Shown here: positions 14,986 to 23,179 of the stretch, in pieces
Layout of the letters: every line of letters begins with the position of its first letter
Position numbering within the stretch: position 1 is the first letter of the stretch
Assembly: GCA_947627645.1 (NCBI GenBank)
Contig: CANQWV010000010.1
Coordinates: forward strand, 1-35,672
Source: an uncultured Lachnospiraceae bacterium
GTDB lineage: Bacteria; Bacillota; Clostridia; Lachnospirales; Lachnospiraceae
Length of the DNA stretch: 35,672 nucleotides
Reading direction: 5' to 3'
Position numbers and translations under genes: made by a program
The notes under the pieces: generated by a model
What the model was told of the DNA's origin: nothing
What the model saw: the letters and a program-made list of their open reading frames with translations, nothing else
The model's database searches: none

Positions 14986-16620
14986 TCACGGAAGCATATC
15001 CACATCGCCGAAGGTAGCCTCGAACTTCTCGGTGCGCTCGTCGATGATTGCCTGTCCGCCGGAGCTCAGGTAATCTTCCATACCGGCATCCCATACGCTG
15101 TCGAACTCATCCGTAGCTGCGATCACGGCGTTGTCAAATACGACGTCCTTCTTCTCGGAAAGCGCCGGACCCATGCCCTCTTCCGCCTCGATCGTGCCGA
15201 CGTTTACGTTCTTGCCCACATGCAGGTCGGTGTTCGCAACTTCGTTCGCATGCTCCACCTGAGCCGGATCGATGCCCGCATAGCTGTGAGCCGTAGACTT
15301 CAGCGTCTGCTCCTCGTCAACGAGCTTCAGGCCGTTGCAGGTGATCGTGTAGTCGATGTTGAAGCCGGAGTTCTGGATGTCGTCGCCCGTAGCAGCGATC
15401 ACTTCCACCGCGCCGTCGTCGAGCACGTTATGCGTAACGCCCTCGTCGCCGATCTGCAGGTACTCGATCACTTCCGGAGAGCTGATGAAATCCAGATACA
15501 GCATGGAAGCCAGCGGCTCGTCATTCGTGGACGGGAAGAAGATCTTACGGTCGATCGGGCCCGGAACGAACTTGGTGTGCGTACCCTTGCTGTCCTCAAA
15601 CGGATCGATTACGACATAGGTCGCGTCCTCGCCGACCATTCTCTGCAGGTTGGTCTGGATGCTGTCCTCACCGTTGCGGTACGGGTAATCCCAGTTGTGT
15701 GTGAACGCGCCTACATAGCCCGCCTTCATCATGTCGTCCTCGGTGGTGTCGCCGCTGCCGTACAGAGCGAAATCCTTCCACATAAGGCCTTCATTGTACC
15801 ACTTGTTCAGAAGTCTTACGCCTTCCTTGACGCCCGGCTCCGTGAACTTTCTGTCGTCAAAACCATAGATGTAGAAATCCTTGTCAGAGATATCCGGATC
15901 GATGAAGGACTCGAGCAGCGTAGCGGCTCTCCAGCCTACGTCGTAGCTCACCGAATACGGAACCATCTTGTCCGCGTCCTCGCCGAGAAGCGTCTCGGCA
16001 TTGTCGCGGAACGCGATCAGCATGTCCTCGAACTCCTGCTTCGTGGTCGGCTCAGCCAGTCCCAGCTTATCCAGCCAGTCTTTGCGGACGAAGGTGTTGA
16101 TGCGGTTGCTCGTCGCAAGCTTCGCCTCGATCGCCCAGATCGTCCCGGATTCCGGATCCTTGTCCCAGTAGAGGTTCGTCTCTCCGAGCCAGTCCCAAAG
16201 GTTCGGCAGAACGTCCTTGTTGTCGTCTACATAGGAAGCCAGATCCAGCACGCCGCCCATGTTCGCGTAGGTCTGGATCGTCGGATAATCGTAGGTCACG
16301 CAGATATCCGGAGCGTCGCCGGCCGCCAGCAGGTTGTTGATCTGCTCAACCTCGGTCCAGCGCGGAACCGCGATAAACTCTACTTCCACATTGTAGCGCT
16401 CCAGCATCTGATCCTGGATATACTTTGTGTACTTGTTGTTGGTCGGATCAGAGCCGCCGTCGTTGCCGCGGTCGTACACCTCAACCGTGATGTGCTTCGT
16501 CTCCGCGAACTTGCCGTCCGTCAACTCGTCCGCGCTCACGTTCACTGCCATCATCGGCAGCGTCATGCCGGCTGCAAGAAGCACAGCCATCGCCTTCTTT
16601 GAAAAACTACTTCTCAACAT
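14986..16620 (-). CDS. Extracellular carbohydrate-binding protein of an LplA/YtcQ-type ABC importer
   Basis: A 544-residue secreted family-1 solute-binding protein. A signal peptide is visible (SKKAMAVLLAAGMTLPMMAVNVSA), with likely type I cleavage after VSA. No lipobox cysteine is present, which is unusual for a Gram-positive binding protein normally held as a lipoprotein. The mature part has the expected early strand (KHITVEVYDRGNDGG), the LLAAGDAPDI motif near residue 97 and RWTEVEQINN. Two permease genes precede it on the same strand with a 166-bp gap containing hairpin-prone sequence, which could favour higher expression of this gene. Pairing with LplB/LplC-type permeases points to an oligosaccharide. 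Ligand unknown. Confidence 0.88.
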   Translation of the reverse strand: MLRSSFSKKAMAVLLAAGMTLPMMAVNVSADELTDGKFAETKHITVEVYDRGNDGGSDPTNNKYTKYIQDQMLERYNVEVEFIAVPRWTEVEQINNLLAAGDAPDICVTYDYPTIQTYANMGGVLDLASYVDDNKDVLPNLWDWLGETNLYWDKDPESGTIWAIEAKLATSNRINTFVRKDWLDKLGLAEPTTKQEFEDMLIAFRDNAETLLGEDADKMVPYSVSYDVGWRAATLLESFIDPDISDKDFYIYGFDDRKFTEPGVKEGVRLLNKWYNEGLMWKDFALYGSGDTTEDDMMKAGYVGAFTHNWDYPYRNGEDSIQTNLQRMVGEDATYVVIDPFEDSKGTHTKFVPGPIDRKIFFPSTNDEPLASMLYLDFISSPEVIEYLQIGDEGVTHNVLDDGAVEVIAATGDDIQNSGFNIDYTITCNGLKLVDEEQTLKSTAHSYAGIDPAQVEHANEVANTDLHVGKNVNVGTIEAEEGMGPALSEKKDVVFDNAVIAATDEFDSVWDAGMEDYLSSGGQAIIDERTEKFEATFGDVDMLP

Positions 16621-16786
16621 AAATCCCTCCTTTGAAATGGTTTACAGATATGAATAAACGGATCTCCTAATCCGGATCCGGTCATTCCAGATTGTTGTTC
16701 TGCTCACTCCTCCGCCTCTCCCCTGGCAGGCTTGTGAGCCAAAGCCCCGGCATTTTCCCGCCGTCACGCCGGAAAGCAGATTTCGC

Positions 16787-17656
16787 TCACTCCTTCACCG
16801 CGCCCATCGTCACGCCGTGGATGAAGTATTTCTGCAGCCACGGGTAGATGCACAGGATCGGGATCGTGGAGAACATGACGATCGCCGCCTTCAGCGCCTC
16901 GGAAAGTCCCGGCGAGGTGAAGCCCTCCTGCGTCGCGATCTCCACGCTGTTGATCGAGTTCAGGATGTTATACAGGAACAGCTGCAGCGGATACAGCGCC
17001 TTGTCCGTCACGTACATCAGCGCGTCGGAATAGCCGTTCCAGCGCCCCACCGCGTAGAACAGGGCAAGCGTGGCGAACACCGGCTTGGAGAGCGGGATGT
17101 AAATGCTCACCAATATGCGGAAGTAGCTCGCCCCGTCGATCTCCGCCGACTCCCGCAGGCTCTCCGGTATACCGTAGAAAAAGCTTCGCATGATGATCAT
17201 GTTGTACACGCTCATACAGCTCGGAATGATCAGCACCAGCGCCGTGTTCAGCAGACCCAGCTGCTTCATCAGCAGATAGTTCGGGATCGTGCCCGCGTTG
17301 AAGAACATCGTGATGATAATGAAAACATTGATAACGCCGCGGCCCTTCAGATTTTCAAAGATCAGCGGGTACGCGCAGAGCATCGTCATCAGCAGCGAGA
17401 CGAATGTACACACGATCGTCAGGAACACCGTCCAGAAAAACGCCCTTATGTACGTCATGTCTCCGAACACCATCTTGTAAGCCTCCAGGTTGAAGCCCTT
17501 CGGCAGCAGATACACCTCACGCTTGATCAGAGCGTCGGTCGAGCTCAGAGACCGGGACAGCAGGTTCAGCATCGGCAGGAGGCAGATCGCACTCACGATA
17601 ATGCAGATGAAGACAAACAGCAGGTCGCCCGTTTTGGTTCTTTTTGATTTAATCAT
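16787..17656 (-). CDS. Carbohydrate ABC transporter permease, LplC/YtcP type
   Basis: A 289-residue inner permease with six predicted helices. The EAA loop that contacts the ATPase is ESAEIDGASYFRILVSIYIP (near residue 180), and the C-terminal HGVTMGAVKE end is typical of the LplC/YtcP group. I use the ATG at 17656 (MIKSKRTKTGD), preceded by GGAGGAGAGG, instead of the upstream codon in the track. It lies 19 nt after the first permease gene. No ATPase gene is nearby; family members use a shared MsmK/UgpC-type ATPase encoded elsewhere. Confidence 0.92.
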   Translation of the reverse strand: MIKSKRTKTGDLLFVFICIIVSAICLLPMLNLLSRSLSSTDALIKREVYLLPKGFNLEAYKMVFGDMTYIRAFFWTVFLTIVCTFVSLLMTMLCAYPLIFENLKGRGVINVFIIITMFFNAGTIPNYLLMKQLGLLNTALVLIIPSCMSVYNMIIMRSFFYGIPESLRESAEIDGASYFRILVSIYIPLSKPVFATLALFYAVGRWNGYSDALMYVTDKALYPLQLFLYNILNSINSVEIATQEGFTSPGLSEALKAAIVMFSTIPILCIYPWLQKYFIHGVTMGAVKE

Positions 17657-17675
17657 ATCCTCTCCTCCTCCGCTC

Positions 17676-18629
17676 TTACCAGATTCCGCGCTCGCCAAGC
17701 TTCCTGGAGATCCAGTTAGCAGCCAGCAGGAAAAACAGACAGATCACAGACTGGAAGAAGCCCACCGCGGTAGTCAGCGAGAACTGCAGTCCCTTGATAC
17801 CATTCTTGTACACGAAGGTGGAAATCACCTCCGCCACATTCATGACCAGGTTGTTCTGCAGGGCGAACGGACGGTCGAATCCGCTTCCCAGGATGTTGCC
17901 AAGGTTCATGATGAGCAGCACTACGATGGTCGGCCGGATGCCTGTCAGCGTAATGTGCCAGATCTTCTTGAAGCGGCCCGCACCGTCCACGGACGCCGCC
18001 TCGTACAGCTCTGGGTTGATCCCGGCGATTGCCGCCAGATAGATGATGGAATTCCAGCCGAAGTTCTGCCAGACGCCCAGCGATACGTAGGTCGCCACCC
18101 AGTGTCCCGGCTCGTTGAGGAACGGAACCGCCTCGAAGCCCAGCTTCGTGATAACCTGGTTGACAAGGCCTGTCGTCGGCGCGAACAGCTGCAGCGCCAG
18201 CCCGTAGATAATAACCCAGGAGAGGAAGTGCGGCATATATGCGATCGTCTGCACAACTCTCTTGAAGCGCTTGAACGCGAGCTCATTCAGAATCAGCGCA
18301 AAAATGATAGGCGCCGGGAAGCCGAAGATCAGATCCAGCAGGTTCAGGGAAAGCGTATTGCGCAGCGCATTGATAAAATCACGGTTCTGGAACGCCTTGA
18401 TGAAATACTCAAAGCCGTGGTTCTTCGCCAGCGGCATCTCCCACACGCTCTGCACGATGCTGTATTTCTTAAAAGCGATCTGCATATAGATCATCGGTAT
18501 GTATTTGAAGACCAGCAGGTACAGAAGCGGCAGGGCCAGCAGCGCATAAAGCTGCCAGTAGCGCTTCAGATAGGCCTTGAAGCTGATCTTGTTTCCGACC
18601 TTCTTTGGGTTCTTCTTTTTCTCGTTCAT
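17676..18629 (-). CDS. Carbohydrate ABC transporter permease, LplB/YtdP type
   Basis: A 317-residue permease and first gene of the importer operon. After a lysine-rich start (MNEKKKNPKK), the first helix is YALLALPLLYLLVFKYIPM. The EAA loop is EAASVDGAGRFKKIWHITL, near residue 205, and the protein ends NWISRKLGERGIW, as usual for LplB. The ATG at 18629 has a weak GGGGGTGCGG ribosome site; the track start ten codons earlier is possible but has no better signal. A good promoter lies 64 nt upstream. It forms the translocation channel with the next gene's product. Confidence 0.92.
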   Translation of the reverse strand: MNEKKKNPKKVGNKISFKAYLKRYWQLYALLALPLLYLLVFKYIPMIYMQIAFKKYSIVQSVWEMPLAKNHGFEYFIKAFQNRDFINALRNTLSLNLLDLIFGFPAPIIFALILNELAFKRFKRVVQTIAYMPHFLSWVIIYGLALQLFAPTTGLVNQVITKLGFEAVPFLNEPGHWVATYVSLGVWQNFGWNSIIYLAAIAGINPELYEAASVDGAGRFKKIWHITLTGIRPTIVVLLIMNLGNILGSGFDRPFALQNNLVMNVAEVISTFVYKNGIKGLQFSLTTAVGFFQSVICLFFLLAANWISRKLGERGIW

Positions 18630-18692
18630 CCCGCACCCCCATTTGTATAACTTTGACAATTATCGCCTCAAAGCATTTTCATCATTGTAGGT

Positions 18693-18721
18693 AGTATACA
18701 ACACTATTTCGGCAAATGCAA
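18693..18721 (-). promoter_or_regulatory. Promoter of the sugar importer operon
   Basis: Minus strand TTGCAT (18716-18721), 17-bp spacer, TATACT (18693-18698). The spacer contains an ATTTnnnnAAAT-like element that might bind the neighbouring LacI protein, but this is weak. Confidence 0.65.
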
Positions 18722-18739
18722 TCATTTCTTCAAGATATT

Positions 18740-18756
18740 TGTCCAAAATCTGGACA
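18740..18756. promoter_or_regulatory. Inverted repeat upstream of the importer promoter
   Basis: TGTCCA-AAATC-TGGACA, two perfect 6-bp arms, ends 19 bp upstream of the -35 box. The position suits an activator or an upstream operator. The binding protein is unknown; LacI from the adjacent gene is one candidate. Confidence 0.45.
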
Positions 18757-18825
18757 TTTTGCTTACTGTTCTTGAAATTTTTTCACAGTTTTCAGCAGAA
18801 TAACGTAATTATTTGGTTTAACGTT

Positions 18826-19899
18826 TTACTTCAAATAATTTTCTTCCTGCGGCAAAAGACTACGCACCGACTCGCGCTCGATAAAGCTGCACGGGATCAG
18901 GATCTCCTCGTACGGCCGCTGCGTTTCATCCCCTGTATGCTCCATCTTCTCCATCAGCAGCTTTGCCGCCTTTCGCCCCATCTCGCGGAGAGGCTGAGCC
19001 ATGGTCGTGAGGCCCGGCACGAAATATTCCGCGATATCTTGATTGTCAAAGCCCACGACGGAGAAATCTCTCCCCGCGCGCATTCCCTGCTCGTCCAGAT
19101 AGCGGTACACGCCGCCGGCCATACGGTCCGCCATGCAAAACACCGCCGTGATCCCCGTCTCCAGAAGGCTCTGCGCCTCCCGGTACGCGCTCTCCAGATC
19201 CCAGCGCGCATAGCAGACCCACTCGGGATTGTACAGGATTCCATGGCTGTACAGCGCGCGCTGGTACCCCAGCAGACGCTTCTGGGTATGGATGTTGTCC
19301 TCCCTTCCCCCGATCACTCCAATCTTCCTGTGCCCCTTCGAGATCAAGTATGAGACGAGCTCATATGCTGCCCGCTCGTCATCCATCAGCACCGACGGCA
19401 CATTTGGATTTTCCGCATAAGAGTGGATCATCACGGCGGGAAGCGGGAAATTTTCTGGAAAGCAGTTGATTCTGCGGGCGTGGCCGGCGATGTAGAGCAC
19501 GCCGTCCGCCGTCATTGGGGTGATCTCCTGGATGGCGGGATTCCGCACGGAATCCTGCGCCCGGATATCATTGTACCAGCTGCCGCCCCACCTCGCGTAC
19601 ATACGCAGGTTTTTCACGATGATCCGGTACCCGTGCTCCTCGCAGCAGCCCATGATGCCCTCCACGATCTCCGGCGTGGTGAACTGCGCGATATCCTCGG
19701 CGACGATACAGATCATCCCTGTCTTCTGCGTCCGCAGCCCCTTCGCCATGTAATTCGGACGATATCCCAGGCGGAGGACAGCCTCCTGCACCCTGCGCTT
19801 TGTCTCCTCGCTCACCTTGTGCTCTTTTCCGTTGAGGATGTTGGAAACGGTCGTCGCCGACACGTTGCATTCTCTGGCGATCTCCTTGATGGTTACCAT
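18826..19899 (-). CDS. LacI-family transcriptional regulator
   Basis: A 357-residue LacI/GalR protein. The DNA-binding headpiece is complete: MVTIKEIARECNVSATTVSNILNGKEHKVS and the hinge VLRLGYRPNYMAKGLRT. The periplasmic-binding-like ligand domain follows (AVMIHSYAENPNVPSVLMDDERAAYELVSYLISKGHRKIGVIGG, then FSVVGFDNQDIAEYFVPGLTTM). It lies between the esterase gene (19 nt upstream, same strand) and the importer promoter, so it probably senses the imported sugar and controls both. The tail (LPQEENYLK) ends right before the importer control region. Confidence 0.93.
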   Translation of the reverse strand: MVTIKEIARECNVSATTVSNILNGKEHKVSEETKRRVQEAVLRLGYRPNYMAKGLRTQKTGMICIVAEDIAQFTTPEIVEGIMGCCEEHGYRIIVKNLRMYARWGGSWYNDIRAQDSVRNPAIQEITPMTADGVLYIAGHARRINCFPENFPLPAVMIHSYAENPNVPSVLMDDERAAYELVSYLISKGHRKIGVIGGREDNIHTQKRLLGYQRALYSHGILYNPEWVCYARWDLESAYREAQSLLETGITAVFCMADRMAGGVYRYLDEQGMRAGRDFSVVGFDNQDIAEYFVPGLTTMAQPLREMGRKAAKLLMEKMEHTGDETQRPYEEILIPCSFIERESVRSLLPQEENYLK

Positions 19900-19918
19900 G
19901 GGCGCTCCTCCTTCTTCC

Positions 19919-21445
19919 CTATCTATAAAGCTCCGCCGCGACTGCGTCCATCAGCAGACTGCGGAACGCGGACGGCTCCTCCGTTTGCGGCTTCGCGCCG
20001 TCCCCGGTGAATACCATCTCGCAGCGGTCCGCGTCCGTGTACGCGTCCCAGCGCGGCATGGGCGTACCGTCGGCGTCCGGCCCGTTCGGGTCGCCGGTCT
20101 TGATAAAGTTCGCCCAGTAATTGCACATCTGGCGCGCCAGATCGTAATGCCTGCCCACGAGCGGGCGCCAGCACTTCGCAAGCGTCTCAAAGAAGAACCA
20201 CAGATCCACCGAGTGGAAGGTGCCCGGGTCATCCGGCCCCGGAATATCCGCATCGAATCGATAATAGTAGCATGGCTGCTCCTTACCGTTCTTCTCGTGC
20301 TGCAGGAACTGGCTCTTTACGGTGCACTCAATCCCGCTCACCTTCCCCCACAGATCCCCGTCCTGCGCTTCCTTAAGCTCCGGAAGGTTTATAAACTCGT
20401 CCGCGCGATCGCCGAAGAGCTTCCCCGCCTTTTCCCTGAGTTCCTCACGCGAGGACGCCTTCAGGAAATTCGGAAATTCATCCGCGGTATTGCCCGCCAT
20501 CACCGGCACCGGCGCATGCCTTCCCTGCGCGAACAACACCATCGGGTCGCCCACACAGAAGACATCGTCCTGCACCGTAAACATCCTCGGGTGCTTCGCC
20601 GCGTACTCCGCGTATCGGTCACGTATGTACAGAGCGTCCAGCTTCCGCGCCTCCTCCAGCGTCGATACGCCCAGATATTCAAAGAATTGTCTGCCGTTCT
20701 CTTCCGCCTCCCGAAGCGTGCACGGCTTTCCGATCCCGCCCTCTCCGTATGGATCGCGGATCATCGCGCTCATCACTACCGCGCGCTGAAACAGTCCGTA
20801 ATTGTCCGGACAGGTCATCTGGCTCATCACACTGCCGCCGCCCGCCGACTGTCCGGCGATCGTGATGTTCTCCGGATCGCCGCCAAACGCCGCGATGTTG
20901 CGCACCACCCAGCGCAGACCAGCCTGCTGATCCAGATTCCCGAAATTCGCCGGCGCGTCCGGCTGCTGCGCGCTGATCTCCGGGTGCGCCAGGAAGCCGA
21001 ACACATTGATGCGGTAATTGACCGTCACTACCACAATGCCGCGGCGCGCGAGCCGCTCCCCGTCGAACTCCATCTCCGAGGGATAGCCCCACTGCAGACC
21101 GCCGCCAAAAAACCACACGAGCACCGGCTGCCGCTCCTGGGGCGACTTCGCGCCCGTCCAGATATTCAGATACAGGCAGTCCTCTGCCATCTCAATCGAA
21201 GGATCCACGTGCCACTCCCGGTTGTACACAATATCCCCGATCCCCGGAGTATCCTGCACAGAGATCGGCGCGAAACGATACGCCTTCCGCACCCCTTCCC
21301 AGTCCTTACACGGCTGCGGCGCGCGCCAACGGTTCTCCCCCACAGGCGGCGCCGCGAACGGCACACCCTTAAACGCCGTAATCCTCGGATCCGCCGCCTC
21401 GATGCCCCGCACCCATCCGTTCTCTGTTCTTACTTTTCTGATCAT
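19919..21445 (-). CDS. Type-B carboxylesterase
   Basis: A 508-residue alpha/beta-hydrolase of the COesterase family. The oxyanion region FFGGGLQWG is near residue 115. The nucleophile elbow GQSAGGGS (GxSxG) is near 207, preceded by GNLDQQAGLRWVVRNIAAFGGDP, the standard lead-in. The catalytic acid is probably in TADEF and the histidine in FHSVDLWF near the C-terminal part. AGGAG lies 6 nt before the ATG. No signal peptide, so it is cytoplasmic. Next to LacI and a sugar importer, it may remove acyl or aromatic esters from imported oligosaccharides. That link is inference. Confidence 0.9.
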   Translation of the reverse strand: MIRKVRTENGWVRGIEAADPRITAFKGVPFAAPPVGENRWRAPQPCKDWEGVRKAYRFAPISVQDTPGIGDIVYNREWHVDPSIEMAEDCLYLNIWTGAKSPQERQPVLVWFFGGGLQWGYPSEMEFDGERLARRGIVVVTVNYRINVFGFLAHPEISAQQPDAPANFGNLDQQAGLRWVVRNIAAFGGDPENITIAGQSAGGGSVMSQMTCPDNYGLFQRAVVMSAMIRDPYGEGGIGKPCTLREAEENGRQFFEYLGVSTLEEARKLDALYIRDRYAEYAAKHPRMFTVQDDVFCVGDPMVLFAQGRHAPVPVMAGNTADEFPNFLKASSREELREKAGKLFGDRADEFINLPELKEAQDGDLWGKVSGIECTVKSQFLQHEKNGKEQPCYYYRFDADIPGPDDPGTFHSVDLWFFFETLAKCWRPLVGRHYDLARQMCNYWANFIKTGDPNGPDADGTPMPRWDAYTDADRCEMVFTGDGAKPQTEEPSAFRSLLMDAVAAELYR

Positions 21446-21511
21446 AGCCGCTCCTTTCCTGTTTGTCCTTAATTCGTTCGCTTTTCATTCAATTTGTGCG
21501 TCTGTTATGAA

Positions 21512-21547
21512 AATATACTAACATAAGGAGCGGTATTGTTCCACAAT
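21512..21547 (-). promoter_or_regulatory. Possible promoter of the esterase-lacI operon with a small palindrome
   Basis: Minus strand TATATT (21512-21517) with a weak AACAAT at 17 bp (21535-21540). ATTGT-TCC-ACAAT (21535-21547) is a perfect 5-bp inverted repeat covering the -35 region and could be an operator. Confidence 0.35.
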
Positions 21548-21594
21548 TTTTTGCGCTTACTATTCCTGTTTTCTTAAAAGAAAATAACTTGCAA

Positions 21595-21623
21595 TTGAGA
21601 AATCCATGTCGATATGCTAGGAT
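21595..21623 (+). promoter_or_regulatory. Promoter of the small membrane protein gene
   Basis: TTGAGA (21595-21600), 17 bp, TAGGAT (21618-21623). The same spacing and flanks recur at 8106-8134 before the truncated paralogue, and this conservation strengthens both calls. Confidence 0.55.
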
Positions 21624-21666
21624 TTGATATAGAATTCATTTAACAGAAATCCAGAAAGGCTAATCC

Positions 21667-22029
21667 ATGAAAAAAAGAATTGTAGGATATCGAAAAAGAA
21701 TTGACTCCCTGCTTGCGCAGAACACAGACTGCGACTGGAAGCAGGTTCTGGAAGAGCACCTGACACAGGTTGCATTCTTCCAGCACGAACGCCTGATCCA
21801 CCTGATCGTGACGGTAACATTCGCCATTCTGGCCATGCTGAGCGCCTGTTTCCTCCTGCTCACGCAGGAAATCGCGCTGGGCCTGTTGACGCTGATGCTG
21901 CTCGTGCTCCTCATCCCCTACATCGCGCATTACTATACGCTGGAGAATGAGGTACAGCGCATGTACGAACAATACGATAAAATATGGGCAAACCTGCATC
22001 ACGGGCATCCGCATCTGCATGAACAATGA
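21667..22029 (+). CDS. Small membrane protein with two transmembrane helices, family not recognised
   Basis: A 120-residue protein: a basic N terminus (MKKRIVGYRKRI), an amphipathic segment (DWKQVLEEHLTQVAFFQHERLIH), two hydrophobic helices in a hairpin (near 46-65 and 69-87), and a polar tail ending in a His-rich GHPHLHEQ. The helix-rich, His-containing layout offers no catalytic motif that I can name. A paralogue fragment lies at 8146-8316, so this is a duplicated family in this genome. It stands alone on the plus strand among minus-strand genes, with its own promoter and CAGAAAGG ribosome site. Confidence 0.8.
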   Translation: MKKRIVGYRKRIDSLLAQNTDCDWKQVLEEHLTQVAFFQHERLIHLIVTVTFAILAMLSACFLLLTQEIALGLLTLMLLVLLIPYIAHYYTLENEVQRMYEQYDKIWANLHHGHPHLHEQ

Positions 22030-22150
22030 CCGCCGCCCAGTCTTCAGGCAATCCTTCCGCACGCAATTTCCCATAAATATTCAACCAAAAATATCCCATG
22101 AAATCCTGGCTTTGCGCCCCGGACTCCATAGGATACCTAAATAATGACAT

Positions 22151-22537
22151 TCAATCAATCAGGCAAGCATATTCATTTTCCTCATCCTGCGCGGTGAGGA
22201 GCCCCAGCCTGCCCGTGTAAGGGTAACGCCCGGTCGCCACGATGTCGTGGCAGGTCATCAGCTCCGGACTCATGCGCTCGGTCAGAACGACCGCCATCTG
22301 CGTCGAGAGCTCCTTGTGTGAAATCTGATGAAGATTCTTCTGATCCAGGTAAACTGTCCCGCCGATCATTTTCAGCTGGCGGGTGATTGTCTTCAGGATT
22401 GTGGATTTTCCGGCTCCGTTCGGTCCGATGAGCGCGACGATCTCGCCCTTGCTGATCTCCACGCAGATGTCGCTGATCAGGGGCTTCCCGCCGTATCCCA
22501 CCGTCATCCGGTCCAGTCTGACATAATAATCCGCCAT
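22151..22537 (-). pseudogene. FecE/BtuD-type ABC ATPase, 3'-truncated
   Basis: The N-terminal half of an iron-siderophore or cobalamin importer ATPase. MADYYVRLDRMTVGYGG opens it, Walker A is GPNGAGKST near residue 39, and the Q-loop/structural segment ends GRYPYTGRLGLL. The frame then reads ENEYACLID and stops at 128 residues instead of about 260. The ABC signature, Walker B and H-loop are missing, so it cannot hydrolyse ATP normally. No continuation is found in 22030-22150. AGGAGG precedes the ATG at 22537, which overlaps the end of cbiC by 34 nt, so it was co-transcribed with the cobalamin genes, perhaps as part of a B12 or metal importer. Confidence 0.82.
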
Positions 22538-23179
22538 CGTTTCTCTTCCTCCTGACTCAGCATATACAACAATGCATTGCAGATACAGGCGGCGATATTG
22601 CTCCCGCCTTTTCTGCCGCGGGCCACGATGTATGGGACATCCGTCTGCATGATCAGTTCTTTCGACTGCACCACGTTGACAAAGCCTACCGGGACGCCGA
22701 TAACCAGCTCCGGACAGAGCTTTCCCTCGCCGATCAGCTCATAGAGCCGCACCAGGGCAGTCGGCGCGTTGCCAATGGCCAAAATCATCGGTTTTTTATG
22801 CCCTGCGGCTTTGTCCATGCTCGCCACCGCGCGTCGTCCCCCGCGCTCTGGCCTGCTCCGCCACGTCCTCGTCCGACATGAAGCAACAAACCTCCCCGCC
22901 ATACTTCGCCAGTACTTTTTTGTTGATCCCGGCCCTGGCCATCTGCGTGTCCGTGACGATATCGCAGCCCGCCTGAATCGCGCGCAGCCCGGCCTCCACC
23001 GCGCCCGCCGAAAAGCAGAGATTGTCTGCGTAGTCAAAATCCGCGCTGGTATGAATGCAGCGCTTGACAATCAGCTCCGTTCCCGGCTGTAGCTTCCGGT
23101 CGCCCAGCTCCTGCGTGATGATTTCAAAGCTCCTGCGTTCAATCTCCATCGGCTTCACATTTTCCAGTTCCACTTTCAT
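22504..23179 (-). pseudogene. cbiC: Precorrin-8X methylmutase (cbiC/cobH) with a frameshift
   Basis: CbiC moves a methyl group from C11 to C12 of the corrin ring in cobalamin synthesis. The first frame (from 23179) gives MEIERRSFEIITQELG, the conserved RCIHTSADFDYADNL motif with its active-site His, and CCFMSDEDV. Near 22826-22835 the reading must shift. The downstream frame resumes with AVASMDKAAGHKKPMILAIGN, GVPVGFVNVVQSKE and ARGRKGGSNIAACICNALLYM, all clear CbiC sequence. At the junction a CGCG occurs where three CG repeats would keep the frame, so a 2-nt slippage deletion is the simplest cause. The start overlaps the cobQ stop (ATGA). Inactive unless a sequencing error is responsible. 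Confidence 0.88.

Noticed and set aside
14980-16602. 540-residue plus-strand ORF opposite the solute-binding protein
   Set aside because: Shadow frame; the minus-strand protein has a signal peptide and family motifs.
19817-21472. 551-residue plus-strand ORF opposite the esterase
   Set aside because: Shadow frame with Arg/His-rich composition; the esterase frame has the GxSxG site.
21911-22150. 79-residue minus-strand ORF downstream of the truncated ATPase
   Set aside because: Half of it is antisense to the intact small membrane protein, and no family or ribosome site supports it.
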